Below the pieces are notes generated by a model. It made no database searches. It was not told the DNA's origin and saw only the letters and a program-made list of their open reading frames with translations. This document shows positions 37,120 through 45,453 of a DNA stretch of 64,000 nt, piece by piece (within the stretch, counting starts at the first letter, position 1; each line of letters opens with the position of its first letter). The stretch is from the NCBI RefSeq assembly GCF_013032855.1, contig NZ_WQDA01000001.1, positions 131,501 to 195,500 of the forward strand, written 5' to 3'. The position numbers and the translations under genes are program-made. The DNA comes from Ruegeria arenilitoris. GTDB lineage: Bacteria > Pseudomonadota > Alphaproteobacteria > Rhodobacterales > Rhodobacteraceae.

Positions 37120-38337
37120 ATGACATTCTACGATGCTCTGGAAACCCGTTCGGCCGATCAGCGCGCCACCGAGCAATCGACCGGTCTGCGCGAACAGCTG
37201 GCGCGGGCGAAATCCGCGCCCGGGTTCGCGGCCCATTTCGCCGATGTCGATCTGGATGCGGTCCAGACCATCGCGGATCTGCCCGGGCTGCCGGTTCTGC
37301 GCAAGTCCGACCTGACCAAGGCGCAGGGACAGCACCCGCCCTTTGGTGGCTTTACCGTCAAACCTGCGCATGGCTTTGCCCATGTGTTCCAGTCGCCGGG
37401 GCCTATCTATGAGCCCGGCGGAGTCGATCACGACTGGTGGCGCATGGGCCGGTTCCTGCATGCGGCGGGCGTGGGGCAGGGCGATATCGTGCAGAACTGC
37501 TTTGGCTATCACCTGACACCCGCGGGCATGATCTTTGAAAACGGCGCGCGTGCCGTGGGCGCCGCCGTGCTTCCCGCGGGGACCGGCCAGACCGAACTTC
37601 AGGTGACCGCCGCGCGCGACGTGGGCTGCACCGCCTATGCCGGCACGCCCGATTACCTGAAGGTGATCCTGGACAAGGCCGACGAGATGGGCGTCGCTTT
37701 GAACTTCTCGAAGGCGGTCGTGGGCGGCGGGGCATTGTTCCCCAGCCTGCGCCAGGCCTATGCCGATCGGGGCATTTCCTGCCTGCAATGCTATGCCACG
37801 GCCGATCTGGGCAACATCGCCTATGAAAGCGCCGCAATGGAGGGCATGATCATCGACGAGCATGTCATCGTGGAAATCGTTACCCCCGGCACCGGAACAC
37901 CGGTGGCGGAAGGCGAGGTCGGCGAGGTCGTGGTGACCTCCCTCAACCCCGACTATCCGCTGATCCGCTTTGCCACCGGTGATCTGTCGGCGGTGCTGCC
38001 CGGGCAGTCGCCCTGTGGCCGCACCAACCTCCGCATCAAGGGCTGGATGGGGCGCGCCGATCAGACCACCAAGATCAAGGGCATGTTCGTGCGCCCCGAA
38101 CAGGTGGCCGCGCTGGTCGCCAAGCATGACGAGATCGTCAAGGCTCGCGTCATCGCTGCCCGGCAGGGCGAGATGGACACGATGACCGTGCAGATCGAAA
38201 GCCCCGGCGGCGATGACGGCACCTATGCCAAGTCGGTGGTCGAGGTTCTCAAGCTGAAGGGCACCGTTCAGGTGGTGCCACCCGGCACGCTGCCCAAGGA
38301 CGGGCTGGTGATCGAGGATCAGCGCGTCTACGACTGA
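37120..38337 (+). CDS. phenylacetate-CoA ligase-like (PaaK family) enzyme
   Basis: A 405-residue adenylate-forming enzyme, somewhat shorter than the ~430 of PaaK. FQSPGPIYEPGG near residue 90 lies where PaaK has its Ser/Thr/Gly-rich P-loop and is poorly conserved. YATADLGNIAYES near 225, RFATGDLSAV and the C-terminal GRADQTTKIKGMFVRPEQ are family features. It probably makes an acyl- or aryl-CoA. The weak P-loop could mean altered substrate or chemistry. GGAGG eight bases upstream selects this ATG over one five codons earlier. It closes the ligase-transporter-ligase operon. Confidence 0.85.
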   Translation: MTFYDALETRSADQRATEQSTGLREQLARAKSAPGFAAHFADVDLDAVQTIADLPGLPVLRKSDLTKAQGQHPPFGGFTVKPAHGFAHVFQSPGPIYEPGGVDHDWWRMGRFLHAAGVGQGDIVQNCFGYHLTPAGMIFENGARAVGAAVLPAGTGQTELQVTAARDVGCTAYAGTPDYLKVILDKADEMGVALNFSKAVVGGGALFPSLRQAYADRGISCLQCYATADLGNIAYESAAMEGMIIDEHVIVEIVTPGTGTPVAEGEVGEVVVTSLNPDYPLIRFATGDLSAVLPGQSPCGRTNLRIKGWMGRADQTTKIKGMFVRPEQVAALVAKHDEIVKARVIAARQGEMDTMTVQIESPGGDDGTYAKSVVEVLKLKGTVQVVPPGTLPKDGLVIEDQRVYD

Positions 38338-38349
38338 TCCGGCCCGGGG

Positions 38350-38374
38350 TTCTGCGGCCAAATGCGCCGCAGAA
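38350..38374. terminator. perfect inverted repeat after the CoA ligase
   Basis: TTCTGCGGC (38350-38358) and GCCGCAGAA (38366-38374) form a nine-base-pair stem around seven bases, 13 bases after the stop. No T run follows at once, so it is either a weak terminator or a stability element between two transcription units. Confidence 0.45.
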
Positions 38375-38451
38375 TCCTGTGCCTGCCCACTGGCGTTTCC
38401 GAGTTTTTTGGTCGATTAAAGGGGAACCGCAACCTTTGCCGACCCGAGGCC

Positions 38452-40119
38452 ATGGCCCAGATCGAATTCTCAGAACATGGATCGCGCAACCGTGGGGCCT
38501 TGGGCACCCGGTTCGTCGGGGCCCTGGCCTATCTGGTGGCAGCAGCCTGCCTGTTGCCGATGGTCGCCGTGGTGCTGGCGGCCGTCACCGGCGGAACCGA
38601 CACGATCCGGCATCTGCTGGACACGGTCCTGCCCGGCTATGCGGCCACCACGCTGGTTCTGGTCTCATTGGTTTCGGTGGGGACCTTCGCCATCGGGGTC
38701 GGGGCCGCGTGGCTGGTCACCATGACCCGTTTTCCCGGCGTACGCCTGTTCGAGGTGGCATTGGTGCTGCCGCTGGCCTTTCCGGCCTATGTGCTGGCTT
38801 ATGCCTATACCTTCATCCTCGATCACCCCGGCATCGTTCAGACCACGCTGCGCCAGGTGACCGGCTGGGGTCCGCGCGACTATTGGTTCCCCGAGATCCG
38901 CTCGACCGAGGGCGCGGCGGTGATGCTGATCTTGGTGCTGTACCCCTATGTCTATCTGTTGGCGCGCGCCGCCTTTCTGCAGCAAAGTGCCACCGCCTTT
39001 CTGGCGGCGCGGGCGCTGGGCAGCAGCCCGTGGTCGGCCTTTTGGCGGGTCTCGCTGCCGATGGCGCGGCCCGCGATTGCCGGTGGCGTGCTGCTGGCAG
39101 TGATGGAGACCATCGCTGATTTCGGCACCGTCGCCTATTTCGGGGTTCAGACCTTTGCCACCGGCATCTACACAAGCTGGTTTTCGATGGCCGACCGCGC
39201 GGCGGCGGCGCAGCTGGCGCTGTGCCTTCTGGCCTTTGCGCTGGTCATGGCCGTGACCGAGCGCACCCAGCGTGGCAAGGCCAAATACTACCAACCCGGC
39301 AAACGCCACGCGGCATTGCCCGCTGCACAGCTGAGCGGTTGGCAGGCTGTGGCGGCATGGATTTTGTGCGCCATTCCGGTTTTGTTCGGCTTTCTGCTGC
39401 CGGTGATCGTGCTGACTCAGATGGGATTGGAGTCCGAGCAGAACCTGCTTTCGGTCCGCTATCTCGGGTTCATTCGGAACTCTCTGACGCTGGCTGGAAC
39501 GGCGGCGGTGATCACCGTCTGCGCCGCGGTCTGCGTCGGTTTCTTCCAACGGCTGAGACCCGGGCGCGGTTCGGCCATGGCGGCTTATGTTGCGCGGTTG
39601 GGCTATGCCGTACCAGGCGGCGTGATCGCGGTCGGGCTGATCGTGCCCTTTGCCGGGTTTGACAATGCGCTGGACGCTTGGATGCGGCAGACCTTCGGCG
39701 TGTCGACCGGGTTGCTGGTCACCGGCTCGATCTGGCTGTTGGTGGCGGCCTACATGGTGCGATTTTTGGCCGCCGCGCTGAGTGCCTATGAAAGCGGTCA
39801 GAGCACGGTACATGCCAACATGGATGCCGCTGCCCGCTCGCTGGGGCAGACGCCATTGGGCACGTTGCGGCGGGTGCATCTGCCGATCCTCACGCCCTCG
39901 CTGCTGACGGCGCTGCTGATCGTGTTCGTGGACGTGATGAAGGAACTGCCGGCCACGCTGATCATGCGGCCCTTCAACTTTGACACGCTCGCGGTTCAGG
40001 CCTATCGGCTGGCCTCGGACGAACGGTTGGAGGGCGCGGCCGTTCCGTCTCTGGTGATCCTGGCCGTGGGGCTGCTGCCGGTGATCCTGATCTGCCGACA
40101 GGTCGGGCGCCGGCCCTGA
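38452..40119 (+). CDS. ferric iron-type ABC transporter permease (FbpB-like, two-domain)
   Basis: A 555-residue protein with about twelve hydrophobic helices arranged as two BPD_transp_1 domains, as in SfuB/FbpB. Each half has the EAA-type loop: ARALGSSPWSAFWRVSLP near 184-201 and ARSLGQTPLGTLRRVHLP near 462. Such permeases carry Fe(III) or, in relatives, other small substrates across the inner membrane. The ATG chosen gives the usual N-terminus; the frame opens 30 codons earlier without resemblance. No binding protein or ATPase gene lies beside it, so it must work with subunits encoded elsewhere. Confidence 0.88.
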   Translation: MAQIEFSEHGSRNRGALGTRFVGALAYLVAAACLLPMVAVVLAAVTGGTDTIRHLLDTVLPGYAATTLVLVSLVSVGTFAIGVGAAWLVTMTRFPGVRLFEVALVLPLAFPAYVLAYAYTFILDHPGIVQTTLRQVTGWGPRDYWFPEIRSTEGAAVMLILVLYPYVYLLARAAFLQQSATAFLAARALGSSPWSAFWRVSLPMARPAIAGGVLLAVMETIADFGTVAYFGVQTFATGIYTSWFSMADRAAAAQLALCLLAFALVMAVTERTQRGKAKYYQPGKRHAALPAAQLSGWQAVAAWILCAIPVLFGFLLPVIVLTQMGLESEQNLLSVRYLGFIRNSLTLAGTAAVITVCAAVCVGFFQRLRPGRGSAMAAYVARLGYAVPGGVIAVGLIVPFAGFDNALDAWMRQTFGVSTGLLVTGSIWLLVAAYMVRFLAAALSAYESGQSTVHANMDAAARSLGQTPLGTLRRVHLPILTPSLLTALLIVFVDVMKELPATLIMRPFNFDTLAVQAYRLASDERLEGAAVPSLVILAVGLLPVILICRQVGRRP

Positions 40120-40192
40120 CGGGCGGTTCAAAAATACCACACCATGTCGTGACAGGCTTGATCTGATCGCATTTTCCGGCAAGGCTGAAGAC

Positions 40193-40543
40193 ATGAACAT
40201 GCAGCCTCCCAGCCGGAACCCTGCAAGTCCGGTCCAGATGCCGGTGGCCTTCAACCGGCAAGAGATGTCACAGATTCTCTCCGTCTATGGACGGATGGTC
40301 GCCGCCGGAGAATGGCGTGACTACGGAATATCAAATCTGCGCGACGTTGCCATATTCTCGATCTTCCGGCGTACCGCCGAGCACCCGATCTATCGTGTTG
40401 AAAAACACCCCCGGCTGCGTTCAAAGCAGGGGATGTATTCGGTGATGGGCATGGACGGGCGCATCCTGAAACGCGGGCACGACCTGCGCGCCGTCCTGCG
40501 GGTGCTGGAGCGCAAGCTGATCCGCTCGGTCGACCCGGATTAG
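40193..40543 (+). CDS. DUF2794 family protein
   Basis: A 116-residue soluble protein that I recognise as DUF2794, a family common in alphaproteobacteria and of unknown function. The core is FNRQEMSQILSVYGRMVAAG followed by WRDYGI and AIFSIFRRTAE; I read it as FNRQE, LSVYGRMV and WRDYGI landmarks. It is rich in Arg and Lys, with no signal or membrane segment. Its stop overlaps that of the convergent NlpC/P60 gene by four bases. No functional clue comes from the neighbours. Confidence 0.88.
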   Translation: MNMQPPSRNPASPVQMPVAFNRQEMSQILSVYGRMVAAGEWRDYGISNLRDVAIFSIFRRTAEHPIYRVEKHPRLRSKQGMYSVMGMDGRILKRGHDLRAVLRVLERKLIRSVDPD

Positions 40544-41277
40544 AGTCGCTTGTGCGCCGTGACCGGCCCGTCGCCTTGGGCTTCGATCCGGGCAATGGCC
40601 TGATCCATCGGTTCAAATACCACCGCCATGTGATGGGCATTGGCATGCAGCAGCATGTTGTCGCCGGACACCCAAGCCACATGGCCTTTCCAGAACAACA
40701 GATCGCCGCGCTGCGCCACGGTGCCTTCGGGCAGTGCGGTGCCAAGCTCCCGCTCCTGGTCGCCGCTGTCGCCGGGGCAGGCAACGCCGCAGGCCAGCAG
40801 CCCGGCCTGAATCAGGCCTGAACAATCGAGCCCCCACCGGCTGTTGCCGCCCCACAGGTAGGGGGTGCCCAGAAACAGTTCGGCCACCGCGACCGGGTCG
40901 TTCAGCAGGGTTCCGACCGGTTTGACATGCACTGCGGGGATGAACCCAAGCTCGGTCTCGACAAAGCGGTCCTGCTGCGACAGCACCACGATCCGGCTGC
41001 CAAAGCTCAGGCTGACCCGGTCGGGGCTTTTGATGTCGGGTTCCGAATAGGCATGGGTCGCCGGGGCCCAGATCCAATGCGTGGCCGGGGCGTCAGGGCT
41101 CAACTGGTCCGCGCGCAGCCAGCCTTGATACCCATCCTTGTCGGAAACCACCCGGCACCAGCCGCCGGACTGTTCGGTGACGTCAAGGCCGTCGCCATAC
41201 AGCAGCTGACGGTCGCGCGGGCCCTTGGGGTTGCGCAGTAGGTCCACGACGGGGCGGATGACGCGAGCGCGGTTCAC
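40540..41277 (-). CDS. NlpC/P60 family cysteine peptidase with SH3-like domains
   Basis: A 245-residue protein. Residues ~25-120 hold two bacterial SH3-like units, and residues ~125-245 an NlpC/P60 domain with catalytic C152 in LDCSGL, H199 in KGHVAW and H211 in LLHANAHH. Such enzymes cut gamma-D-Glu-diaminopimelate or related peptides of peptidoglycan. There is no signal peptide, so it may act on imported muropeptides in the cytoplasm, as YkfC-type enzymes do. It overlaps the stop of the M17 aminopeptidase by four bases (ATGA), which supports a joint role in recycling or peptide breakdown. Confidence 0.9.
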   Translation of the reverse strand: MNRARVIRPVVDLLRNPKGPRDRQLLYGDGLDVTEQSGGWCRVVSDKDGYQGWLRADQLSPDAPATHWIWAPATHAYSEPDIKSPDRVSLSFGSRIVVLSQQDRFVETELGFIPAVHVKPVGTLLNDPVAVAELFLGTPYLWGGNSRWGLDCSGLIQAGLLACGVACPGDSGDQERELGTALPEGTVAQRGDLLFWKGHVAWVSGDNMLLHANAHHMAVVFEPMDQAIARIEAQGDGPVTAHKRL

Positions 41278-42656
41278 AGGCCCAACATCCCGGGCAGGGC
41301 GGTCAGCAGGGCGCGCGGCCCTTGTCCCAACCCGCCTTTGCTGCGGCCGGGCTCTTTGGCCTTTTGCCAGGAGTAGATGTCGAAATGCATGTACCGGCTG
41401 TTTTCCACGAACCGCCGCAGGAACAACGCCGCGGTGATCGACCCCGCGAACCCGCCCGCCGGCGCGTTGTCGAGATCGGCGATGCCCGGCTCGATCAACG
41501 TCTCATAGGGCGTGTGGAATGGCATCCGCCAGATCGGGTCAGCCGCCTGAACGGCGGCCTGCGCCAACGCCTGCGCGGCGGCATCGTCATCGGTGTAGAA
41601 CGGGGCCAGATCCGCCCCCACCGCCACCCGCGCCGCGCCGGTCAGCGTCGCCATCGAGACCACCAGATCCGGCGCACCCTCATCCGCCAGCGCCAGCGCG
41701 TCGGCCAGAACCAGCCGCCCCTCGGCATCGGTGTTGTTGATCTCGACCGTCAGGCCCTTGCGTGAGGTCAGGATGTCGCCCGGCCGGAACGCGTTGCCCG
41801 CCACCGCGTTTTCCACCGCCGGGATCAGCACGCGCAACTGCAGCGGCAGATCCAGCGCCATGATCATGCGCGCCAGTCCCAGCACGTTCGCCGCGCCGCC
41901 CATGTCCTTTTTCATCAACCCCATCGAGGCACCGGGCTTCAGGTTCAGTCCGCCGGTGTCAAAGCAGACGCCCTTGCCGACCAAGGTCAGCTTCGGGCCG
42001 CTTGTGCCCCAGGTCATCTCGATCAGGCGCGGAGCCTGTTCGGCGGCCCGACCCACCGCGTGGATCATGGGAAAGTTCTGTTCCAGCAAGCTGTCGCCAA
42101 TTGTGACGGCACAACGAGCCCCGTACTCCTGCGCCAGCGTTTCAACGGCGTCTTGCAGGGCCTGAGGTCCCATGTCGGCCGTCGGAGTGTTGACCAGGTC
42201 ACGGGTGAGAGCTTCGGCATTGGCCATGATCTCAACCCGCGGAGCATTCACACCGTCAGGCGCGACCAATCGGGCCTTTGCGCCGGACTGTTCGGCATAT
42301 CGGTCGAAACTGTACCCGGTCAGCAACCAGCCCAAGGCTTCGATTTCGGCTCTGTCTGCCGACAAACCGGACGCAATCCGGTAAGTGCCTTCGGGCAGAA
42401 CCTCGGCGGCGGCGGCAAGCGGAAAGCGTACCCGAGCGCGCCGGGTATCTGTTCCATAGCCTGCCAGCGCGAATTGCGGCGCACCCGTCGGTCCGGGAAC
42501 CAGCAGAACCTGCCCGATTGCGCCGGTGAACCCGTTCGCGACCACCCAGGCCTGTGTCTCATCGGGCTGAGACTTCAGCCAGGGCTCGAGCCCGTCCTGC
42601 GCAAGAACATGCAGATCAATGGCAGGAGCATCGGAAGGTGCAAAAGACAGGGACAT
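41274..42656 (-). CDS. leucyl aminopeptidase family protein (M17)
   Basis: A 460-residue member of peptidase family M17. The C-terminal domain has the metal and catalytic motifs: VGKGVCFDTGGLNLKP, MKKDMGGAANVLG and the NTDAEGRL signature, all intact. The N-terminal ~150 residues are the less conserved regulatory domain. It removes N-terminal residues from peptides in the cytoplasm, using two metal ions. It is co-transcribed with the NlpC/P60 gene, and the pair may degrade cell-wall peptides; a general peptidase role is equally possible. Confidence 0.93.
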   Translation of the reverse strand: MSLSFAPSDAPAIDLHVLAQDGLEPWLKSQPDETQAWVVANGFTGAIGQVLLVPGPTGAPQFALAGYGTDTRRARVRFPLAAAAEVLPEGTYRIASGLSADRAEIEALGWLLTGYSFDRYAEQSGAKARLVAPDGVNAPRVEIMANAEALTRDLVNTPTADMGPQALQDAVETLAQEYGARCAVTIGDSLLEQNFPMIHAVGRAAEQAPRLIEMTWGTSGPKLTLVGKGVCFDTGGLNLKPGASMGLMKKDMGGAANVLGLARMIMALDLPLQLRVLIPAVENAVAGNAFRPGDILTSRKGLTVEINNTDAEGRLVLADALALADEGAPDLVVSMATLTGAARVAVGADLAPFYTDDDAAAQALAQAAVQAADPIWRMPFHTPYETLIEPGIADLDNAPAGGFAGSITAALFLRRFVENSRYMHFDIYSWQKAKEPGRSKGGLGQGPRALLTALPGMLGL

Positions 42657-42717
42657 GGGCGCCTCGGACTGTTCTGGTGCCGCCTACACTAGCCGCCTGT
42701 TGTTCGCCCGCAACCCG

Positions 42718-43107
42718 TCATATCGAAAGATCCTGTTGATCCCATACTGCGGTCAGCGACCGTTCGCCCACCCGGATCAGTCGGCTGAGCGTGGCTCCGG
42801 TCGCCACCGCATCGCCGGCATCTACCGTCCGGGCCACGTCGCCGGCGACCCGGGCCAGCGCCGTCATGCCGACCTGTTCGGATATCGCGACCAGAGACTT
42901 GGCGCATTTGCGCAGCCCCGCCCAGTCACGTTGACGCCAGAGCCGTTCACAATTCGACAGGCGTACTGCCAGCTCCTCGACCGTTCGGCACAGAACGTCG
43001 ACCGCGTTCGTGTCACCCAATTGCCGATACAGCCCGTTCAGCCGGTCCGGATCCAGCCGCACGGACTCCTTCTGTTCAAGCGTGACGATCTTGTCCACCT
43101 CATTCAC
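42718..43107 (-). CDS. small helical protein resembling a degenerate Hpt domain
   Basis: A 129-residue protein predicted to be nearly all helix. The stretch CAKSLVAISEQVGMTAL at 68-84 lines up with the Hpt signature (A-H-x-L-K-G-x-x-x-x-x-G), with K70 where the phosphorylated His should be. If right, it is a pseudo-Hpt that cannot be phosphorylated there and might only bind receiver domains. This is inferred from one motif; it could also be an unrelated helical protein. It stands alone, downstream of the divergent carbonic anhydrase promoter region, and has no kinase or receiver neighbour. Confidence 0.6.
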   Translation of the reverse strand: MNEVDKIVTLEQKESVRLDPDRLNGLYRQLGDTNAVDVLCRTVEELAVRLSNCERLWRQRDWAGLRKCAKSLVAISEQVGMTALARVAGDVARTVDAGDAVATGATLSRLIRVGERSLTAVWDQQDLSI

Positions 43108-43249
43108 CCCAATCTTTCTGCCCCCACGGCATCTGCGAACCTGTCACAAAAGACCTTTGCAATTCCTTTCGGCCAATCGGGATAATGTCTCGAATTTTGT
43201 TCGAACTTGCGTTAGATCGGCGGTCGAACTGCAAATTTGGGAAAACGCG

Positions 43250-43900
43250 ATGCACCACGCCAAACCTCTGCCGAGCTATCTGGTCAAACGGTACCACGGT
43301 TGGAAAGCCACGTCCTATTCCGAAAACCAGGCCTGGTACCGCCGGCTGGCGACCGAGGGGCAGCGTCCGCGTGCGATGGTGATTTCCTGCTGTGACAGCC
43401 GGGTCCATGTCACCTCGATTTTCGGGGCCGACCAGGGCGAGTTTTTTATCCACCGCAATATTGCCAACCTGGTGCCGCCCTACGAACCGGATGGCGAGCG
43501 CCACGGCACCAGTGCAACCATCGAATATGCGGTGACGGCATTGAAAGTGGCGCATCTGATCGTACTGGGACATTCGCAATGCGGTGGGGTGCAGGGCTGT
43601 ATCGACATGTGCAAGGGCGAAGCGCCGCAACTGGAAGCCAAAGAGAGCTTTGTCGGACGCTGGATGGACATCCTCAAACCGAAATTCGATCTGGTCTCCG
43701 ATGTCGAGGACCCCGCCGAACAAGCGCGCCAGTTCGAGCGTCAGGCGGTTGTCGCGTCGCTCGAAAACCTGATGACCTTCCCGTTCGTGGCCGAGGCCGT
43801 ACAGAACGACTCGATATCGCTGCACGGCTTGTGGACCGACATCGGCGAAGGCGGTCTGGAGTATTATGATCCGTCAGGAAAAAAATTCCTGCCGGTTTAG
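43250..43900 (+). CDS. beta-class carbonic anhydrase
   Basis: A 216-residue beta-carbonic anhydrase. Zinc ligands C48, H108 and C111 are present, with the D49-x-R51 dyad in CCDSR and the LGHSQCGGV motif. It interconverts carbon dioxide and bicarbonate in the cytoplasm. The frame is open 80 codons upstream, but that part is not conserved; the chosen ATG follows GGGAAAA. It stands 61 bases ahead of the sbtA-type gene on the same strand, so it should use or supply the bicarbonate handled by that transporter. Confidence 0.95.
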   Translation: MHHAKPLPSYLVKRYHGWKATSYSENQAWYRRLATEGQRPRAMVISCCDSRVHVTSIFGADQGEFFIHRNIANLVPPYEPDGERHGTSATIEYAVTALKVAHLIVLGHSQCGGVQGCIDMCKGEAPQLEAKESFVGRWMDILKPKFDLVSDVEDPAEQARQFERQAVVASLENLMTFPFVAEAVQNDSISLHGLWTDIGEGGLEYYDPSGKKFLPV

Positions 43901-43917
43901 TCTTTAAATCGGAGAAA

Positions 43918-43953
43918 CGCACCCTAATTGAACGATAGTTCAATTAGGGTGCG
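43918..43953 (+). promoter_or_regulatory. perfect 16-base-pair hairpin in the sbtA leader
   Basis: CGCACCCTAATTGAAC (43918-43933) and GTTCAATTAGGGTGCG (43938-43953) are perfect inverted copies around GATA. The right arm ends eight bases before the sbtA ATG and contains AGGGTG, the only ribosome-site-like sequence there, so the folded RNA should hide it. No T run follows, which argues against a terminator. The DNA dyad could also be an operator: it contains TTGAAC and GTTCAA halves of LysR type. Confidence 0.7.
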
Positions 43954-43961
43954 GTGACTGT

Positions 43962-44939
43962 ATGGAAAACCTGTTGTCTTTGGCGGCCGACAATCTGGTC
44001 TCGCCGATCATTCTCAGTTTTGTGCTTGGTCTGACAGCCGCATTGGCCCGATCTGACCTGACTATTCCCGAGGCCATCGCCAAGGCGATGTCGATCTATC
44101 TGCTGTTTGCGATCGGCTTCAAGGGTGGTGTCAGTGTTGCCGCACACGGGATCGACGCCACGCTTGGCTTGTCCCTCATTGCAGGTGTCATTCTGTCCGC
44201 ATTGCTGCCCCTGGTGGCGTTCGGCCTGTTGCGCGTGCTGACCAACCTTGACCATGTCAACGCAGGCGCGGTTGCAGCGCATTACGGCTCAATCTCGATC
44301 GTCACATTCGTGGCCGGTACGTCGGTTCTGGAAAGTCAGGGCCTGATGTACGAGGGCTACATGGTGGCCGTTGCGGCGGCGATGGAAGCGCCGGCGATCC
44401 TGTCCGCTCTGTGGCTGATCTCCCGCGGCGGCGGAGCCCGCCGGATGGACTCGGATCTCTGGCGCGAGATTGCCCTCAATGGTTCGATCGTTCTGCTGGT
44501 CGGGTCGTTTGCAATCGGCTGGATCACGGGCGAGGACGGTCTGGCCGAGATCAGCAGCTTCGTGGTCGCACCGTTCAAGGGGGTTCTGTGCCTGTTCCTG
44601 CTGGACATGGGTATCGTCGCCGGGCGCGGATTGCGTGCCGGGCGCGGGCTGATCACGATGGGTCTGCTTGGCTTCGGCGTGCTGATGCCCCTGATCGGGG
44701 CCGGTGCCGGGTTGGTGGCCGCGCTCCTGTTGGGTCTGTCCACCGGCGGAGCGGTGTTGCTGATGGTGTTGGGCGCCTCCGCCTCGTACATCGCGGTTCC
44801 GGCGGCGATGCGCGTGGCCGTGCCCGAGGCGAACCCGTCCATCTATCTGACCCTGTCTTTGGGCGTCACGTTCCCATTCAACCTGGCGCTGGGCCTGCCG
44901 ATCTACGTCTCGGTCGCCCGGGCCGTTACCGGAGGATAA
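43962..44939 (+). CDS. sbtA: SbtA-type sodium-dependent bicarbonate transporter
   Basis: A 325-residue membrane protein with about ten helices in two inverted halves, as in SbtA (formerly DUF897). The KSGVS-like FAIGFKGGVSVA segment near residue 50, the AAHYGSISIVTF segment near 107-118 and the matching MEAPA motif near 145 are family landmarks. It would import bicarbonate with sodium. The preceding carbonic anhydrase and following PII-like gene make a complete inorganic-carbon module. Its GGAGG near the stop serves as ribosome site for the next gene. The leader hairpin suggests translational or transcriptional control. Confidence 0.9.
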   Translation: MENLLSLAADNLVSPIILSFVLGLTAALARSDLTIPEAIAKAMSIYLLFAIGFKGGVSVAAHGIDATLGLSLIAGVILSALLPLVAFGLLRVLTNLDHVNAGAVAAHYGSISIVTFVAGTSVLESQGLMYEGYMVAVAAAMEAPAILSALWLISRGGGARRMDSDLWREIALNGSIVLLVGSFAIGWITGEDGLAEISSFVVAPFKGVLCLFLLDMGIVAGRGLRAGRGLITMGLLGFGVLMPLIGAGAGLVAALLLGLSTGGAVLLMVLGASASYIAVPAAMRVAVPEANPSIYLTLSLGVTFPFNLALGLPIYVSVARAVTGG

Positions 44940-44943
44940 GACG

Positions 44944-45255
44944 ATGCAGACACATGATGCCAAACGGGTCGAGATCACCATCGAAGCCATCGTGAAATCC
45001 CGTCTGACGGATGCTCTGGTCGATCAAGGTGTGACCGGGTTCACGATCCTGCCGGTGCTCGGCGGATCGGGACGATCGGGTGAATGGAGCCGTTCTGGCC
45101 AGGTCAGCCGCGCCAGCGGGATGGTTCAGGTCATCTGCATCATTCGCCCCGACCGCTTGGACGGGCTGCTGAGCGCGATCCTTCCCGTACTTGATCGCCA
45201 TATCGGGGTTGTAAGCGTCACCGATTGCCAGGTTCTGCGGGCCGAGCGTTTCTGA
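44944..45255 (+). CDS. SbtB-like PII family regulator
   Basis: A 103-residue ferredoxin-like protein of the PII superfamily. The pattern KRVEITIEAIVKSRLTDAL, then VTGFTILPV, a GGSGRSGEWSR loop in the T-loop position and a final DCQV strand fit the SbtB branch. SbtB binds adenine nucleotides, including cAMP, and controls SbtA at the membrane. The C-terminal CGPxGC redox loop of cyanobacterial SbtB is absent. It begins four bases after the sbtA stop and has GGAGG inside that gene's last codons, so the two are coupled. Confidence 0.85.
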   Translation: MQTHDAKRVEITIEAIVKSRLTDALVDQGVTGFTILPVLGGSGRSGEWSRSGQVSRASGMVQVICIIRPDRLDGLLSAILPVLDRHIGVVSVTDCQVLRAERF

Positions 45256-45327
45256 CCCGGAGATCTTGGGATCGGATGCGCGCCTAACTACCGGATTCAT
45301 GGCGTGGACCCATGCACGATGTGCGGA

Positions 45328-45351
45328 GCGAACAGGCAAACCCCTGTTCGC
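45328..45351. terminator. hairpin downstream of the sbtB-like gene
   Basis: GCGAACAGG (45328-45336) and CCTGTTCGC (45343-45351) pair perfectly around six bases. A-rich rather than T-rich sequence follows on the plus strand, so it is a possible end of the carbon module transcript but not a textbook terminator. Confidence 0.4.
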
Positions 45352-45453
45352 AAAACCACACATTTTCCTTCAGAGCGGGCTGACTGACAAACATCGTTGA
45401 TGGCAACCGGGACGGGCGCTAGCATTTCAGCCAGCATCTTGAGGTTGGCCGTT

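Noticed and set aside
43918..43953. reading the sbtA-leader hairpin as a terminator of the carbonic anhydrase gene
   Set aside because: No T run follows the stem on either strand, and it abuts the next start codon.
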